Source: Ochotona curzoniae
Lineage: Eukaryota; Chordata; Mammalia; Lagomorpha; Ochotonidae
Direction: 5' to 3'
DNA length: 64,000 nucleotides
Assembly: GCF_017591425.1 (NCBI RefSeq)
Contig: NW_024464918.1
Location: forward strand, 27,928,001-27,992,000
This document shows positions 46,186-57,475 of this stretch, in pieces. Every line of letters starts with the position of its first letter. Within the stretch, counting starts at the first letter, position 1. A program made the position numbers and the translations under genes. The notes beneath the pieces were generated by a model. It was not told the DNA's origin and did no database searches. It worked only from the letters and a program-made list of their open reading frames with translations.

Positions 46186-46479
46186 GCAGAACAGAATATA
46201 ATTGCTTTGAAAATAATTTAGTTACTGTTTTAAAGCTCTACCATTTTAAAGGAATATCTTGAAATTTCATGGATGCCATACACATTGAATAAAAACAAAA
46301 CAAAACCAAGCAACTACTGACTCTTAGACCTGTACATCAGGTGCAGGCACCATTTCAGGTTTGTAGTCTTCAGAGATTCTTGTCACTGAAGTGCATGGTG
46401 CACGCACACTCAGTGCTTGCTCAAGCCTCAAAATAAATGATGAATTTAAAATTATTTCCATTACATGGTTAAGTCATTA

Positions 46480-46756
46480 AAGATGAGCATTAGTGGTATA
46501 CCAGGCCGAGCAGCCACTTATGAAGCCAGCATCCCCATATTTGACCAGGTGCAGTGCCAGCTGCTCCACACCCTAATGTCTGGGCTCCTGCTGCCCACAT
46601 GGGAGTGTCAGCTGGACTTCCAGGCTCCTGGCTTTGGCCTACCAAAAAAGGAAATGAACTAGCAGAAAAAAAACTCTCTCCCTCTTCCTCCCTCCCTCCC
46701 TCTCTCCCTCCCTCTTTCTATCTCTGCCTTTCAGGTGTTTTTTTTTTTTTTAAGGG
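46480..46756 (+). repeat. Old CSINE copy, plus strand
   Basis: 'ataccaggccgagcagcc', 'tgcccacatgggagtgtc', 'caggctcctggctttggcc', a pyrimidine run (46670-46730) and a terminal T run in place of an A tail. Confidence 0.6.
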
Positions 46757-47337
46757 AACTTGAGTTGATACACTTGTGTTTTCATGGTTTTATATTCTTA
46801 TATTTTGCTATATGGATCTTTTGATCCAGATGTACAGCTGTCAAGAGAAAAGTGTAACAGTAGTGTGTTTGACATGGTCATTGATGAGTAGGTGATTTCA
46901 GTGTGTTCCTGGTAGTGTGTCCGTCATCAGTGATCAAGATTGGTGCTACTGCCAGCTACAAAGTGAGCATGTCTGTCACACAAGTACTTGGAATCTGCCT
47001 GGCTCAACATGTTTCACAGCATTTTGTCAAGTTCAGGATGCCAAAAAAGAATTAATGTGTAAACAAACTGTGAAATTCTGAATAATACATCTGTTGTTTC
47101 AGTAAGCCAGGGTGTATCTAATACATGCTGGCATTAGGTTATTTTTAAGAGGAGATGGGTTGAGTTCTGCTGTACTGTGGTGGTTCTCCAGCTCATTCCT
47201 TGGTCTAAGCCATGATGGGGATCAGCGTCCTGTTGTGGTCACTGTGGTTGGAGTTAGAGCATGGATCTTCCCAAGATAGCAAGCAAACATTTCTGCTTTA
47301 CAACTCCCAGGAATCATCTTTCTGTTAGATTGAAGCA
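46757..47337. other. Unique sequence, no gene recognised
   Basis: 47160-47290 has faint SINE-like wording ('ggttctccagctcattcc'), not enough to call. Nothing else recognised. Confidence 0.35.
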
Positions 47338-47455
47338 GGCTTCAAAAAGTTCAGGCCAGATGGATATTATAACAAATTATTTCTGAATTTTAATTTTTTT
47401 CATAGAAATAAAGTTAAATTTTAATTGCACTCCCAATAGCTTTTTGAAATGCTGT
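47338..47455. mobile_element. Short element with inverted ends (MITE-like)
   Basis: Left end 'cttcaaaaagttcagg' and right end 'atagctttttgaaatg' are imperfect inverted repeats enclosing about 90 bp of AT-rich sequence. Size and ends fit a non-autonomous DNA transposon. Partial relatives are at 2596, 5960, 50549 and 52439. Confidence 0.45.
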
Positions 47456-47619
47456 TGAGACCTCACAATACAAAATATTATGACCTTATATCAGCATCTT
47501 CACTTTCTTAAAAGTTGATGAGAGAGTTTGACATAAATATGAGTGCTTTATAAATGCATGAGGCATTGGTTATCAGCATAATTTAAAATATATCCCTGTG
47601 ACTCATGAAGTCTGATGTA

Positions 47620-47654
47620 GGAAAATGACAATGATGGCGATGATGATAAGCATT
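47620..47654 (+). repeat. MIR, left part (split by LTR)
   Basis: 'gatggcgatgatgataagcatt' wording (here 'gatgatgataagcattt') is the start of a MIR whose continuation resumes at about 47978 ('attgagcgatgttctaagtg'). Confidence 0.4.
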
Positions 47655-47978
47655 TGTTATTACTGTGTGTGTCTCTGTCCCGCAGCGACGAACTTGGTGC
47701 ACGGAGCCGATAATAACACGCGTGGACCCTGACTGATGGTCAAAGCTGAAGTTTATTAGGGGCATCAGACTTTATACACTGAGAGTCCATACCGTTTTCC
47801 TACTCTTGATTGGAATTCCTCTTGTTTTGTATATTCCACCAGGTGTTCTCATTTACATGTTGTTTATACCAAAGGTAGCTATTAGGTTGTTGTCATGCAA
47901 ATACTGTCCAATGAGCTGCAAAGCTGTGCTCGCTGACCTTCCAGGGTCACAATGTCCTCCTACATGTGTGATTATTGC
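47655..47978 (-). mobile_element. Solo ERV LTR, minus strand
   Basis: Read on the minus strand, a TATA box (TATAAA, plus coordinates 47771-47776) is followed 14 bp later by a polyadenylation signal (AATAAA, 47752-47757). Then come 'cttcagctttgaccatc', 'cacgcgtgttattatcgg', 'ctccgtgcaccaagttcg' and a 3' end near 'cagtaataaca'. This U3-R-U5 order marks a retroviral LTR. No gag, pol or env sequence flanks it, so it is a solo LTR. Exact ends are uncertain by about 15 bp. It sits inside a MIR. Confidence 0.75.
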
Positions 47979-48110
47979 ATATTGAGCGATGTTCTAAGTG
48001 CCTTACAGCCGCCCCCCCCACCTTTTCTTGATATGAGGCCACTATGATGCCAAGCATGATAGAAACATGCCTAGAGTTGCGTAATGGATCTGGATCAAGG
48101 TGCCAGGGCC
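47976..48110 (+). repeat. MIR, right part (split by LTR)
   Basis: 'attgagcgatgttctaagtg' then 'ccttacag', with 'gagttgcgtaatggatctgg' and 'gatcaaggtgccagggcc' later, follow the MIR 5' half. Confidence 0.5.
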
Positions 48111-48249
48111 CTCAACTTCACTGTCTCTACAACTAAATTCGCTACATGTATTCATTGCGTTTTCTAAGGAAGTATCTGCTTAGCATACAGCATTGATTGC
48201 TCTGCACAGGAAAGTCTTGGAACAATAGCTTCTTCACAGTGTGGTTAAT

Positions 48250-48362
48250 GATTCTCAGAAAAATATATTAATCTATAAGTATATTGTAATTAATATATAA
48301 TCAATATATTAATTCTATTATAAATATATTATAATTAATATATAAATATATTGATATAAATA
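48250..48362. repeat. AT-rich simple sequence
   Basis: About 110 bp almost entirely A and T, with repeated 'aatatatta' and 'taattaatatata' words; the core at 48280-48355 is close to palindromic. Confidence 0.85.
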
Positions 48363-48628
48363 TAGCTGGCACCAGTTAGAGACCTGGCCTCTCTACCTCA
48401 GACACAGCTGGCTGCTAACATGCCTGGGAAAGCACTGAAGGGTGGCCCAAGTGCTCCAGCCTCTGCACCCTGTGGGAGACCAGGAAGAAACGTGGGCTGC
48501 TATCTTTGGCCTGGCACAGTGCTCACCATTGCAGTCATTTGGGAAGTGAACAGTAGATAAAAGACACTCTGTCTCTGCATCTTTTTATAGCACTGCCTTT
48601 CAATGAATAAACAGGTCTTTAAAACTAA
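48363..48628 (+). repeat. 5'-truncated CSINE, plus strand
   Basis: Lacks the tRNA-like head. Body 'gcctgggaaagcactgaagg', 'accctgtgggagaccagg', 'gcagtcatttgggaagtg' and tail 'gaataaacaggtctttaaaa'. Confidence 0.75.
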
Positions 48629-48635
48629 AAGGAAG

Positions 48636-48975
48636 AGCCCAGCGCAGTAGCCTAGCAGCTAATGTTCTCCCCTTGCACGTGTCAGGATCCCACATGGGTG
48701 CCGATTCTAGTGCTAGTGGCCATCCCATATGCTTCCACCTAGCTGCTTCCCATCCAGCTCCCTGCTTGTGACATGGGAAAACCATCAAGGGCTGTCCAAG
48801 GCCTTGGGACCCAGCACCCCCGTAGGAGATCCTGAAGGAGCTCCTGGCTTTGGATTGGCTCAGCTCTGACCACTGTGGTTACTTGGGAAGTGGATCAGCA
48901 GATGGATCTTTATCTCTCCTCCCCTCTGTATATCTAGCATTCCAATAAAATGGAATAAATCTAAAAAAAAAAAAC
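48636..48975 (+). repeat. CSINE, plus strand
   Basis: 'gcccagcgcagtagcc', 'gatcccacatgggtgccg', 'cagctccctgcttgtgac', 'attccaataaaatggaat' and an A run. It contains an extra 25-bp piece ('ccatcccatatgcttccacc') after the B box. Directly follows another SINE. Confidence 0.9.
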
Positions 48976-49504
48976 CTACACAGAATCAAGCTGCACACTA
49001 GGCTCAGGATGCCTCAGGGTCATCGTGGACACCAGTAGCGGCGTGGGCTCTCAGGCTGTTCTGGACCTTTTCCAGTAGAGGTCACTGCCTGACTCCTGCC
49101 ACTGTTCTCTTCCCGGAGCACATCTCAGGAAACAAGAAGTGGATCTCCATGTGAGGTCTGTAGGGATCATTTCAACTTGGCAATGGAAATCACGCCTGAG
49201 AGCCATGCAAAGCCAGTAACTGACCTCGTACACAGATCCAAGGGAGGGATGCTCTCCGTGCAGCGGCCTCCACGGGGCAGACATCGAGGGAAATGACAGA
49301 TACAGGCGTGTACTTGACACTGTGGAGAAGATGAGGCACAAGGCACAGGGGTCCCATGCTGTTTTGACTCTCGTTTGGTCCTAGGGAATGCCAAGAAGGA
49401 GAACTTGGGGCATAGGCAGCCTGCGACGCTGTTGCCACTGTTCACCTGCACAAGCCACATTTCCCCCTTTAACATTCTGGTTGGGTAGTTTCAGCGTTGC
49501 CAGT
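48976..49504. other. Unique sequence, no gene recognised
   Basis: Three overlapping minus-strand open frames of 82-102 codons cover 49051-49475. I see no conserved domain, splice pattern or promoter. Confidence 0.35.
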
Positions 49505-49795
49505 CTGCTGGCCTTTCATTAGTAATGCAAAGGTAATTCCTGAATGCTGTTAAGATTCCTGTGTTCAAGTCCCAGCTATGGTTCTAATTCCGTCTGCCTA
49601 GCAATGCACACCCTGGAGATGCCAGAGAACGGATCAAGTACTGCAGTCCTTGCCACCAACGTGTACGGCGCAGCTTGCACTCTGGGCTGTTGACTGGTCT
49701 CTGGCTCTTGGTGGCTTTTGGAGAATAAACCAGTAAATTAAAGACATCTGTCCATTTACCTCTCTATTTCTTTCTGTTCTTTTAGTGCTATTTTC
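49505..49795 (+). repeat. Old CSINE copy, plus strand
   Basis: 'gattcctgtgttcaagtcc' (B-box-like), 'aagtactgcagtccttgcc', 'ctggctcttggtggctttt' and 'gagaataaaccagtaaat'. The layout matches an old CSINE subtype. Confidence 0.55.
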
Positions 49796-50243
49796 AAAGA
49801 ACTCATTCTGGCCCAAAGCCTCCCGGTCCCTGGTAACAAGGGCTAGTCCCTGAACTGGGTCTGGGTCCTCTGCCCCGCCTGCGTTTTCACTCCTCCAGTG
49901 TGCTCTGGCACAGGCCCTTCCAGCTCCGTAACTCTGTGGCACTCACGCTGTGGTCACGGGAGGTGAGCAGCTGGCTCTTTGTTCTGTGCAGAACACTGCT
50001 GCAGTGCATGGAGCACACTTCCTGTCCTGTGCAGGAGCTAGGCGCAGGGGAAGGCCTCCGTGGTGTTCACTGTACATTAAGACAGCATCATGTTTCCTCT
50101 TAACAAATGAAAACCCAAGTAGACCTTGTTTCTGCCCGATTCTGTGAGGCCCACACCAGCACGATCCGCTTACCTGAGGCTAGCCAGGCTCCTGGTCAGT
50201 CAAGCCCACTGCAGTCAGATATTTCTGCATAAAAATATCTGTC
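49796..50243. other. Unique sequence, no gene recognised
   Basis: A slightly GC-rich patch with short open frames on both strands, none recognisable. Confidence 0.35.
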
Positions 50244-50468
50244 TTTACATGGACTTTTTTTTATTATTAATAACATTGTATTATGTGTCACAGTTTTATA
50301 GGCACTGGGATTCCCCCTACCCCTCCCATAACCCTCCTCCCATGGTGGATTCCTCCACCTTGTTGCGTGACCACAGTTCAAGTTCAGTTGAGATTCCTTC
50401 ATTGTAAGCATATACCAAGCATAGAGTCCAGCATCTTATTGTCTGGATAAGTTTTTACATGGACTTTT
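50244..50468 (-). mobile_element. 5'-truncated L1 with 15-bp target duplication, minus strand
   Basis: Duplication 'tttacatggactttt' at 50244-50258 and 50454-50468. The 195 bp between are the reverse complement of the L1 3' UTR ('ccatggtggattcctccacc', 'cagcatcttattgtctgg') with a short T run at the left. Only the extreme 3' end was copied. Confidence 0.93.
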
Positions 50469-50548
50469 AAAGGCAAACCAAGTGTGAGCTCAAAAAATTA
50501 CCTCTAGACATACAGTGTAATAACTCACATTCAAGTTTGCCATACTCA

Positions 50549-50640
50549 GGAAACTTCCAAAAGGCTCATGGAAAGTGGAATTTAAAAATAAATTAATGTC
50601 AGTGACTGTACTTTGGTGTTTTTTTTTTTTTTTTTTTTGT
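50549..50640. repeat. Palindromic-ended element fragment and T run
   Basis: 'cttccaaaaggctcatgg' and 'aatttaaaaataaattaatg' match the left arm of the element at 47338. A run of about 20 T follows at 50619-50638. Confidence 0.35.
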
Positions 50641-50812
50641 AACACGCATTTAAATTTCCTTTTAGGAAACACTTTGCATATCAAAGTAGACATACCAGGT
50701 ACAGTTAGTGTTTATATAGAACTTTTATATGGGCATCAATTATTCTAATTTTAGCCTCAGCAGGAATTGGAGAACCTTCCCAAAGTGGGTCACTTCATTA
50801 AAAGTACAGATT

Positions 50813-51128
50813 TGGGAGCTGGTGCAGTGGTGTAGCTGGCTAATCCTCTGCCTGCAGCGCAGGCATCCCATATGGGTGCCCTTTTGTGTCCCAGCTGTTT
50901 CACTGCTGATCCAGCTCCCTGGTAATTGCCTGGGGAAGAAACGGGGGATGGCTAAAGTCATGGCAAAGTCCTGGCAGAGTCCTGGCAAAGTCATTGAGCA
51001 CCTAGCCCCTGGTTTCAGACAGGCCCAGCTCTCTCACCTGGGAAATGAACCAACAGGTGGAAGGCCTCTCTTTCTGCCTCTTCCCCACCCCTTGCACTCC
51101 ACATTTCAAGTAAAATAAATAACTCATT
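50813..51128 (+). repeat. CSINE, plus strand
   Basis: 'gggagctggtgcagtggtg', 'catcccatatgggtgccc', 'gatccagctccctggtaat', tail 'caagtaaaataaataac'. It contains a short internal repeat, 'gtcatggcaaagtcctggc' followed by 'agagtcctggcaaagtcatt'. Confidence 0.85.
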
Positions 51129-52438
51129 TAAAAAATAATTAAAAAATAATAACTGAAAGTGCGAATTTCTGTTCCTAAATCCTGCTGGCCGTGCTTGCAG
51201 AGCAGACAGCCCAGAAGTCTGAAGACATGACCCAGATGAGTCTGACGAGCGTTCAGAACTTACCAGAGGGGTTAGGCCTCTCTGGCTTTTGGCCAAAACC
51301 ATTACATCAGCATCTCTCAGCCTTTTAATCAGAGACATGCCTTTGTGGCTGTTTTTGCTCCCATATCAGATGTCAGTGGTGGTTACAGCTCTTTAGCTCT
51401 TTGCTTTACACTCCTTGGGTTTGGGTATCTTTTGGTGTAAATACATGATTGAGGCAATTTATAGAAAACTGCTGTGAGTTAGACCCTGCCACAGTGGAAA
51501 AACAAAGCACTGAAACATGATCCTTTGAGTCTCTGAGATGCTGCTACAAGTGTTAAATAAGTTTCTGAAGATACGCCAAGTTCAAATGAGAAAACAGTTG
51601 TCAGTTGCAGAAATATTTTGGAAGTGTCTGGTAATTCAAATTTAGCAGAGAAGGTAATTTTTCTTATTGAACCAAAATGGTTTATAAATAATCCTGGGAA
51701 ATCAAGCAGCTGGACTAACTCAGGACTTGCATATTTCATGATTTTTTTTTTACATGATTCCAAAGCCATCTCAAAATAAATCTGCTCAATTTGAAATGTT
51801 TGTTTATCAGAAACCTCACTAGAGTTGCTTTCTGTGTTTGCTTATTCTCTGTGCAGATTACCATTCGACTGAAGTACTTTTCTACATAAATAAGATCACT
51901 CATCTGATGTTTACATATGTGAGAAACATCATTCAATGAGCACATTAGCATGTTTTAAATTGAAGAGTACAGAACCTCGTGTAAATACATGTCAGAATAT
52001 TCTGGAAATGGCATTTTAGTTCCTTGACATTAATTGTACAGACACTAGGATAGTAATTTTTCTCAGGATTTTTGATCCTTCGTTGGTCTCAGCCCCTGAC
52101 CATTCTAGTAAACACGGATGATATCCAGAAACCAATTTTTGCTGTTTGTAACATTACAACTGTTTTTTAAATCATAATGAGTACAGTTCACCAAGGCCGA
52201 ACTGTGTGGAACTTTAAAATGTGGGAGAAAGCACTGAATGTACATGAGAATGAAATGCTAAACTCTCTGAGTAGTTACTAGGCTTATTTAGCAATATGTT
52301 CCTTTAGCTCTCTTGTCTGTTTACGTGGTAAATATCTGTTGATTGAATAGACTAGATAACCAAAAAGATATTTCTTGATAAATTGTCTATACAAAGTCCT
52401 GAGACATTTTGGAATAACTTAGTGTATTTTATATTAGA
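51129..52438. other. Unique AT-rich sequence
   Basis: No gene or repeat recognised. A T run lies at 51742-51750. Confidence 0.4.
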
Positions 52439-53300
52439 GGTTTCAAAAAATATGCATAGACATAAGTATTATGAAAAGTTTATGGATTTCAAGAATCGAT
52501 TTTACTGAAGCTCACTCAAACTAACTTGCTAGTAACATATGTGAACACGAACGAGTTTAAGGCACTAACAGGAACAGGATGTCAGTTTGAAGAGGGCCCC
52601 TAGCATCACAACACAGATGCTGATAAGACTGAAGCAAAGCAGCTACCAAACTGATGGTGACAAAAGTGTGTGGTTAATACCCAAAGGAATCAACAGTACA
52701 CATATAGATAACTGATTGTTTTTAAGAAATTGCTTTGTGACAGATTAAATATACTTTACAGATACAATTCCCATTTAGTGTCTGACAGCTTGTTACAAGA
52801 AAGGACAAAGCACTGTGGAAGATAAAGCCTCAGCAACAGACCATCATACCAATTTGTAACGAACAGAATCCTCTTGCTCCTTCTAATAGAGAAGGGCTGA
52901 CAGTTAACAGCAGAAATGATACTCAACACCATCTCATTTGGCACACATCACCCACTTGTAGCTGCAGAAGCGCAGTGAGACCTCTGCCTAACGGGAGCCA
53001 GAACTGTTATGCACCGGTCAATTACAGACAAGATCAGAAATTCCAGAGAATTTGGAATCTGGTTATTTCTTCCAGGAATGTTAACGAGAGATGAAGCATG
53101 ACTTCAGTAATAGGATGGTGATGCTGAAGTGTCCCCAAAGCGATGGCTGGGAAGCACCACAGGGTCGTACCAACTTGTGATATGAGTGTTTACAGAAAGT
53201 GTGCCATTTGTTGGCATTTCAGTGGGAAGGCTGTAATGAGCACCACCTTTTTTTTTTGTTTCTTTAAAACATTTTATAATGGTACCCACTTTTTTTTTCA
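52439..53300. other. Unclassified, possibly a decayed mobile element
   Basis: Begins with 'tttcaaaaaatatgcatag' and 'gtttatggatttcaag', which recall the palindromic-ended element. The next 750 bp are less AT-rich than the flanks and have a few minus-strand frames of about 60 codons. I recognise no transposase motif. Confidence 0.25.
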
Positions 53301-53599
53301 GTTAATGATTTAACAAACACAAAGTTAGCGTGATTAACTTCCCAAGGCGCTCAGCAGCTGGGGATACACCAAGCTGTTGGTGGTGTCGCTTAGAAATGTG
53401 TATTGAGGTTGGTGGAGCACACGCTGAGAAATAAAATAGAAATATTTCCTTACCTTCTGATTCTTTTTCCTCAAATATATTGAAATCACTCTGTATTTCC
53501 CACATCAGTATTTTGATGGAATTTTAACACTTTTTTACTAAAAAATGTTTAAAGCATCTTTTAGCCTTCAGTGCCTTTTGCCTTGTGATTTAAAAAAAA

Positions 53600-53968
53600 A
53601 AAGGAAAAAAGGTTAATTTTTGTTTAAGAGGATGTATAGTAACTGTGTAACAGAGACTGGCATATCCAGATGTGAAGATACAATACAGTATACATCTCTA
53701 CTTCCAAATCAAAGGTGGACTCCTAAAGAAATGATTCAGTAACTTGACATTAGGATGATGGACTCTGTGCTATTGTCCATGCCTACAGAGTCAGTATACG
53801 CTTAAATACACTTAAATAGCAGAATGATGGACTTATGACTGTTCATGAAGGGCTACATTGTTATAAAGGGGAAATCTGGAGATTGGGAGAATTTGGTGAA
53901 GGAGGAAAGGAAGCCCTTGACATCTATGGAAGTGCATCATAAAATAATAAAATAAATAAATTTAAAAA
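53600..53968 (+). mobile_element. Old L1-type 3' end, plus strand
   Basis: 'gatgatggactctgtgc', 'tattgtccatgcctacag', 'gaatgatggacttatgactg' and 'ttcatgaagggctaca' align with the minus strand of 6075-6330. It ends with 'aaaataataaaataaataaa', a retroposon-like tail. Probably an old lagomorph L1 3' UTR. Confidence 0.5.
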
Positions 53969-56900
53969 ACATGAGACACAAAAAACAAAAAAAAGCTGAA
54001 ATCTCAGAAAAAGCTTCTATTTTAAGTGGTTTATGTAAGCAGTAACTTACTGTCTGTGATACTTTGATTCAATGAAGATTGCCCTTCTCTGTGTTTTTCA
54101 TTTTATTCATTCTTCCATACGCCACGCTTGTTATTCTTTGTTCCTTTACTTGTAGTACAGAATATAATTTCACTTTCTTTTTGACATTTACACCCAGCTG
54201 TCAGAGTTCATCTCTTACTGTAATCTTTAGGAGATTAATATGACTATTACTTGTAATTGCTCTTTCATTTCAGTTTGTAATTGATGTAATGAAATGGCTT
54301 GTAAATTCTAATGGGCAATAGTTGAGATCAGTGAATAACTTCGAACATGTACCATGGAAAGAACCTCAGTGTTTCTGTTGTTTAGAGATAGTTTGCTGGA
54401 AGAAGCAGCAGAGTTGTTTAGATAATTACTGTGAGTTGGTGAATATTTTGTTTTCCTGATGAGTTTCCACTTGACTGCTTTCATGGTACAAGACAGCAGG
54501 TTGAGTATTTGTCAACATGGGGAATTTAACTTCAGTAAATGTTAGATACGTTGTCTCTGTACTTGGATTTATACACAGGATATTCCTTTCTGTCTAAAAA
54601 TTGTTTAGATTCTATATTTTGATTAGGGATAGGGAACACTAATTTGACTATCTCTTGGTTTGCCAATTGAGTGATAGCAATATATGATAGCACAATGCTG
54701 CATTAAATATTCATATTGGTTGCAGAAAACAAAACAGATGATTCAATTCAAGTTAGAGCTAAAAGTATTGCAGTCAGAGCCATTTTGTTTTTTAAAATTT
54801 CTTTGTGAATAGAAATATGGGGTGTAGAATTTTCATTTCTTATTAGTAAAACACTAAAATATATTAAAATTACTTAAATGATTAATATATAATTTGTATG
54901 TAGTTAGAAAGTAAATTAATTATGTAAAAAAACTGCTACAGAATATTTCAGCACTTATTTTCCTATTCTCAAAAAAGACCTGAATTTGAAAAAAAAAATG
55001 GGAAAATACTTGAAGATGAACACAAAAGTAAGGTTTTTCCCCTTTCTTTTTGAGATGAGCTCAGAGTTCCTCACTGTGAATTCATTTTCTTCATTTGACT
55101 TTTGACAGGGCTCACTTGTCATGAAATTAACATGAGATGAGCAAATAAATAAAAGAAATAGCAGCTGCCCTGCTAAGGCAGTACATGAACAGGTATATTT
55201 CTAAGCTTTTTCAGCTGCACAGTAATACTGGTAACATGGCATGTTTTGCTCTTTGACTATTAACCTTGGATGATTTCAAACCATTTTTGCTATATCTGAA
55301 ACTGTTGACATTGGTTTGAGTACATAATTTACATGTTTCCTAAACTAAACGGTGAATTTTGATGACTGCTCTAATTTAGACTGGAGAATGTATTTGTCTC
55401 TGGAAACTGAATCCGCGTAGAACTGTTTGCCAAGCAGATTTGCCACATTGTAAACTTGCAATCCTTATTGTTGGGATAAGAAATGAGCAGTTGTTCCAGA
55501 GCTCTTACTCTCATTTGATTAGCAAACCTTACATGTGTGATTGGAGGAATGTATCTGTTTTAAATCCCTGCCTTCATGTGGAGCGCTGGGTTCTGGGCCC
55601 AGGAATTTTTTTTTTTTTTTCCCCAATGTGACAATAAGTAGCAGGATGGACCAATGGCTTTATTCCTTTGTGTTTCCTTTGCTGGCTATTCACATCCATT
55701 TCAAGTTGCTAATATTGTTTATGACAATGTTTTTGCCCTTGTTGGGTTGCTTTCTGCCTTAAATCAGCTTGTTTCCCAATTGGTATTAATTTATTTTCAT
55801 GGAAAATTGAAAACTCAAGCAGAAGTGAATAAGGAGTAACTTGCCAAATGCTGAATTGCTGGATTGAGCCTGCAGAAGAGAAGGCATTTTAATAAGTAAA
55901 AGATGGCAGGACGGCAGACTTCCCATTACCTTTGCCAGAGAAACAAGAAAGTTTAGGGGGTGTAAGAAGAGTATCGAAGGTTTAATAGAATTCAAAAGAA
56001 ATTAGATGGGGAAGCACATTAGACAACTGTAAGTGGACTCCTGAGGATACGAGCAAATGAGAGCGATTAAACAATCTGATGATGTGATCTAAAGCCAGTA
56101 GACACTCGCTTGCTCTGTTTCTCTCAAAACTTCACATTGGATGCCATTTCCTGTTCCTCAGGATTACACTTGCAGAAACTCTGCACAGCTTCTCCCTGGC
56201 GGTGCTGCAGCCGATGCAGTGATTGCAAACGCTCCCCATCCTTATCTAGTCTGCACAGAACGCCCAGGTCAGCATTGCCTTTCTGGACACGCCGTGGATT
56301 GTGCTGGCTGTCTGTCAGTAGTCATTACTTCCTTGTGTTTGCCGATGCCTTGACTGACGTAGAGCTGCGTTGATCCCCAGTGCTGTTGAAGGCATGCTTA
56401 GCCTCAGCCAGCAACGGCGCTCTAGCCTCCACTGCCACGTGAGGCCCGCTCAGGGCCTACACAATTGCTAAAACGTATGCAGGACGTTACAGTCGGTCCT
56501 CCACATTTGTGTATTTCACTCCTGTGTGTCTGACTTATCACAAGAGCAAACTATTTGGGGGAAAAAGCTTCATACTGAACATGTACACATCTTGTTTTCT
56601 TGTTGGGTATAACACCTGTTTTGTACCATTCAAAGCATAGTAAGCATTATAAGTGATTTAGAGGTGATCTTAGGCGTATGGGAAATATGCATAGGTAATA
56701 TGTAAATATATGCCATTTTGTAGGAGGGATTTGAACATCCTGGATTTTGGTATGGGGGAAGTGAAATTAATCCATCGTGGATAATAGAGATGACCATGTT
56801 TCCGCTTTCCCCTGAGAAAAGCTGTATAAAGAGAAATTCCCTGGATGGGATGGGCTGGGAGGCTGTTAAGAGCGTCAGGCTTGGGAGTGTAGCTCTGACT

Positions 56901-57049
56901 TTCTAGGTAAGCAGTATAGGTTCGGTAGCATAAGCATTTGTCGCGGGGTCTGTTTTATGCTTGTCACATTACTTTCCACGCGGCGTCTAGAGATTCTAAT
57001 AACGTGTCAGCCTCTCTGCACGTCAAGGCTTTTTGTTGTATTCCATTTG
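53969..57049. other. Long unique AT-rich stretch
   Basis: No repeat family recognised. Holds the weak exon candidate at 56162-56267 and a T run at 55608-55620. Open frames have no recognisable similarity. Confidence 0.45.
56162..56267 (+). other. Weak candidate exon (106 bp)
   Basis: Bordered by 'tttcctgttcctcag' (acceptor-like) and 'cgcccag' then 'gtcagc' (donor-like). Two of three frames are open across it; one reads 'LPGGAAADAVIANAP'. GC-richer than the flanks. No protein recognised; such borders arise by chance. Confidence 0.15.
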
Positions 57050-57475
57050 CTGTTTGGTTTTTAGCTTTTGGGCATTTTTTCTAATTTAAAGAGAGCATAT
57101 TTCATAGATAACTGTAAGAACAAAATGGCACCTCCCTCCCGACCGCTGTCCTTGCTTCCTTTGTCAACATCTCCACACTGTGTATTTGCTTTATCATTTG
57201 TTCAGACGAGAAGGCCTTCTTGGCAGCAGTTCAAACCTGTTGAACTACCAAAACTGCTTGAGCAGGTCCCTCGGAGCGTGCCTCACATCAGGGACCGGGA
57301 TGGGTGGGAGGCTGGGTGGGCTTCTCCCTTTATTTCTCCCCTGACCCCAGATACAGGGGAAAAAATGGTATTAGTGTGGAAACAATGGTGTTACCCACTT
57401 TCCTGTGGCCCTTGATCTTTGTACCCGAATCAACTAAGTAAGAATATTTTTTTTTAAAAAAAGAACAAAACAAAA
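57050..57475 (+). mobile_element. Possible retroposed 3' end
   Basis: A 115-codon frame (57068-57415) is followed by 'cccttgatctttgtaccc', 'gaatcaactaagtaagaat' and a T/A-rich tail. The GC-rich body ending in a short fixed tail suggests an old L1 or other retroposon 3' UTR. The open frame matches no protein I know. Confidence 0.35.

Noticed and set aside
52756..52944. Transposase fragment in the 52.4-53.3 kb block
   Set aside because: No catalytic or DNA-binding motif could be seen in any frame, so only the nucleotide-level oddity is reported.
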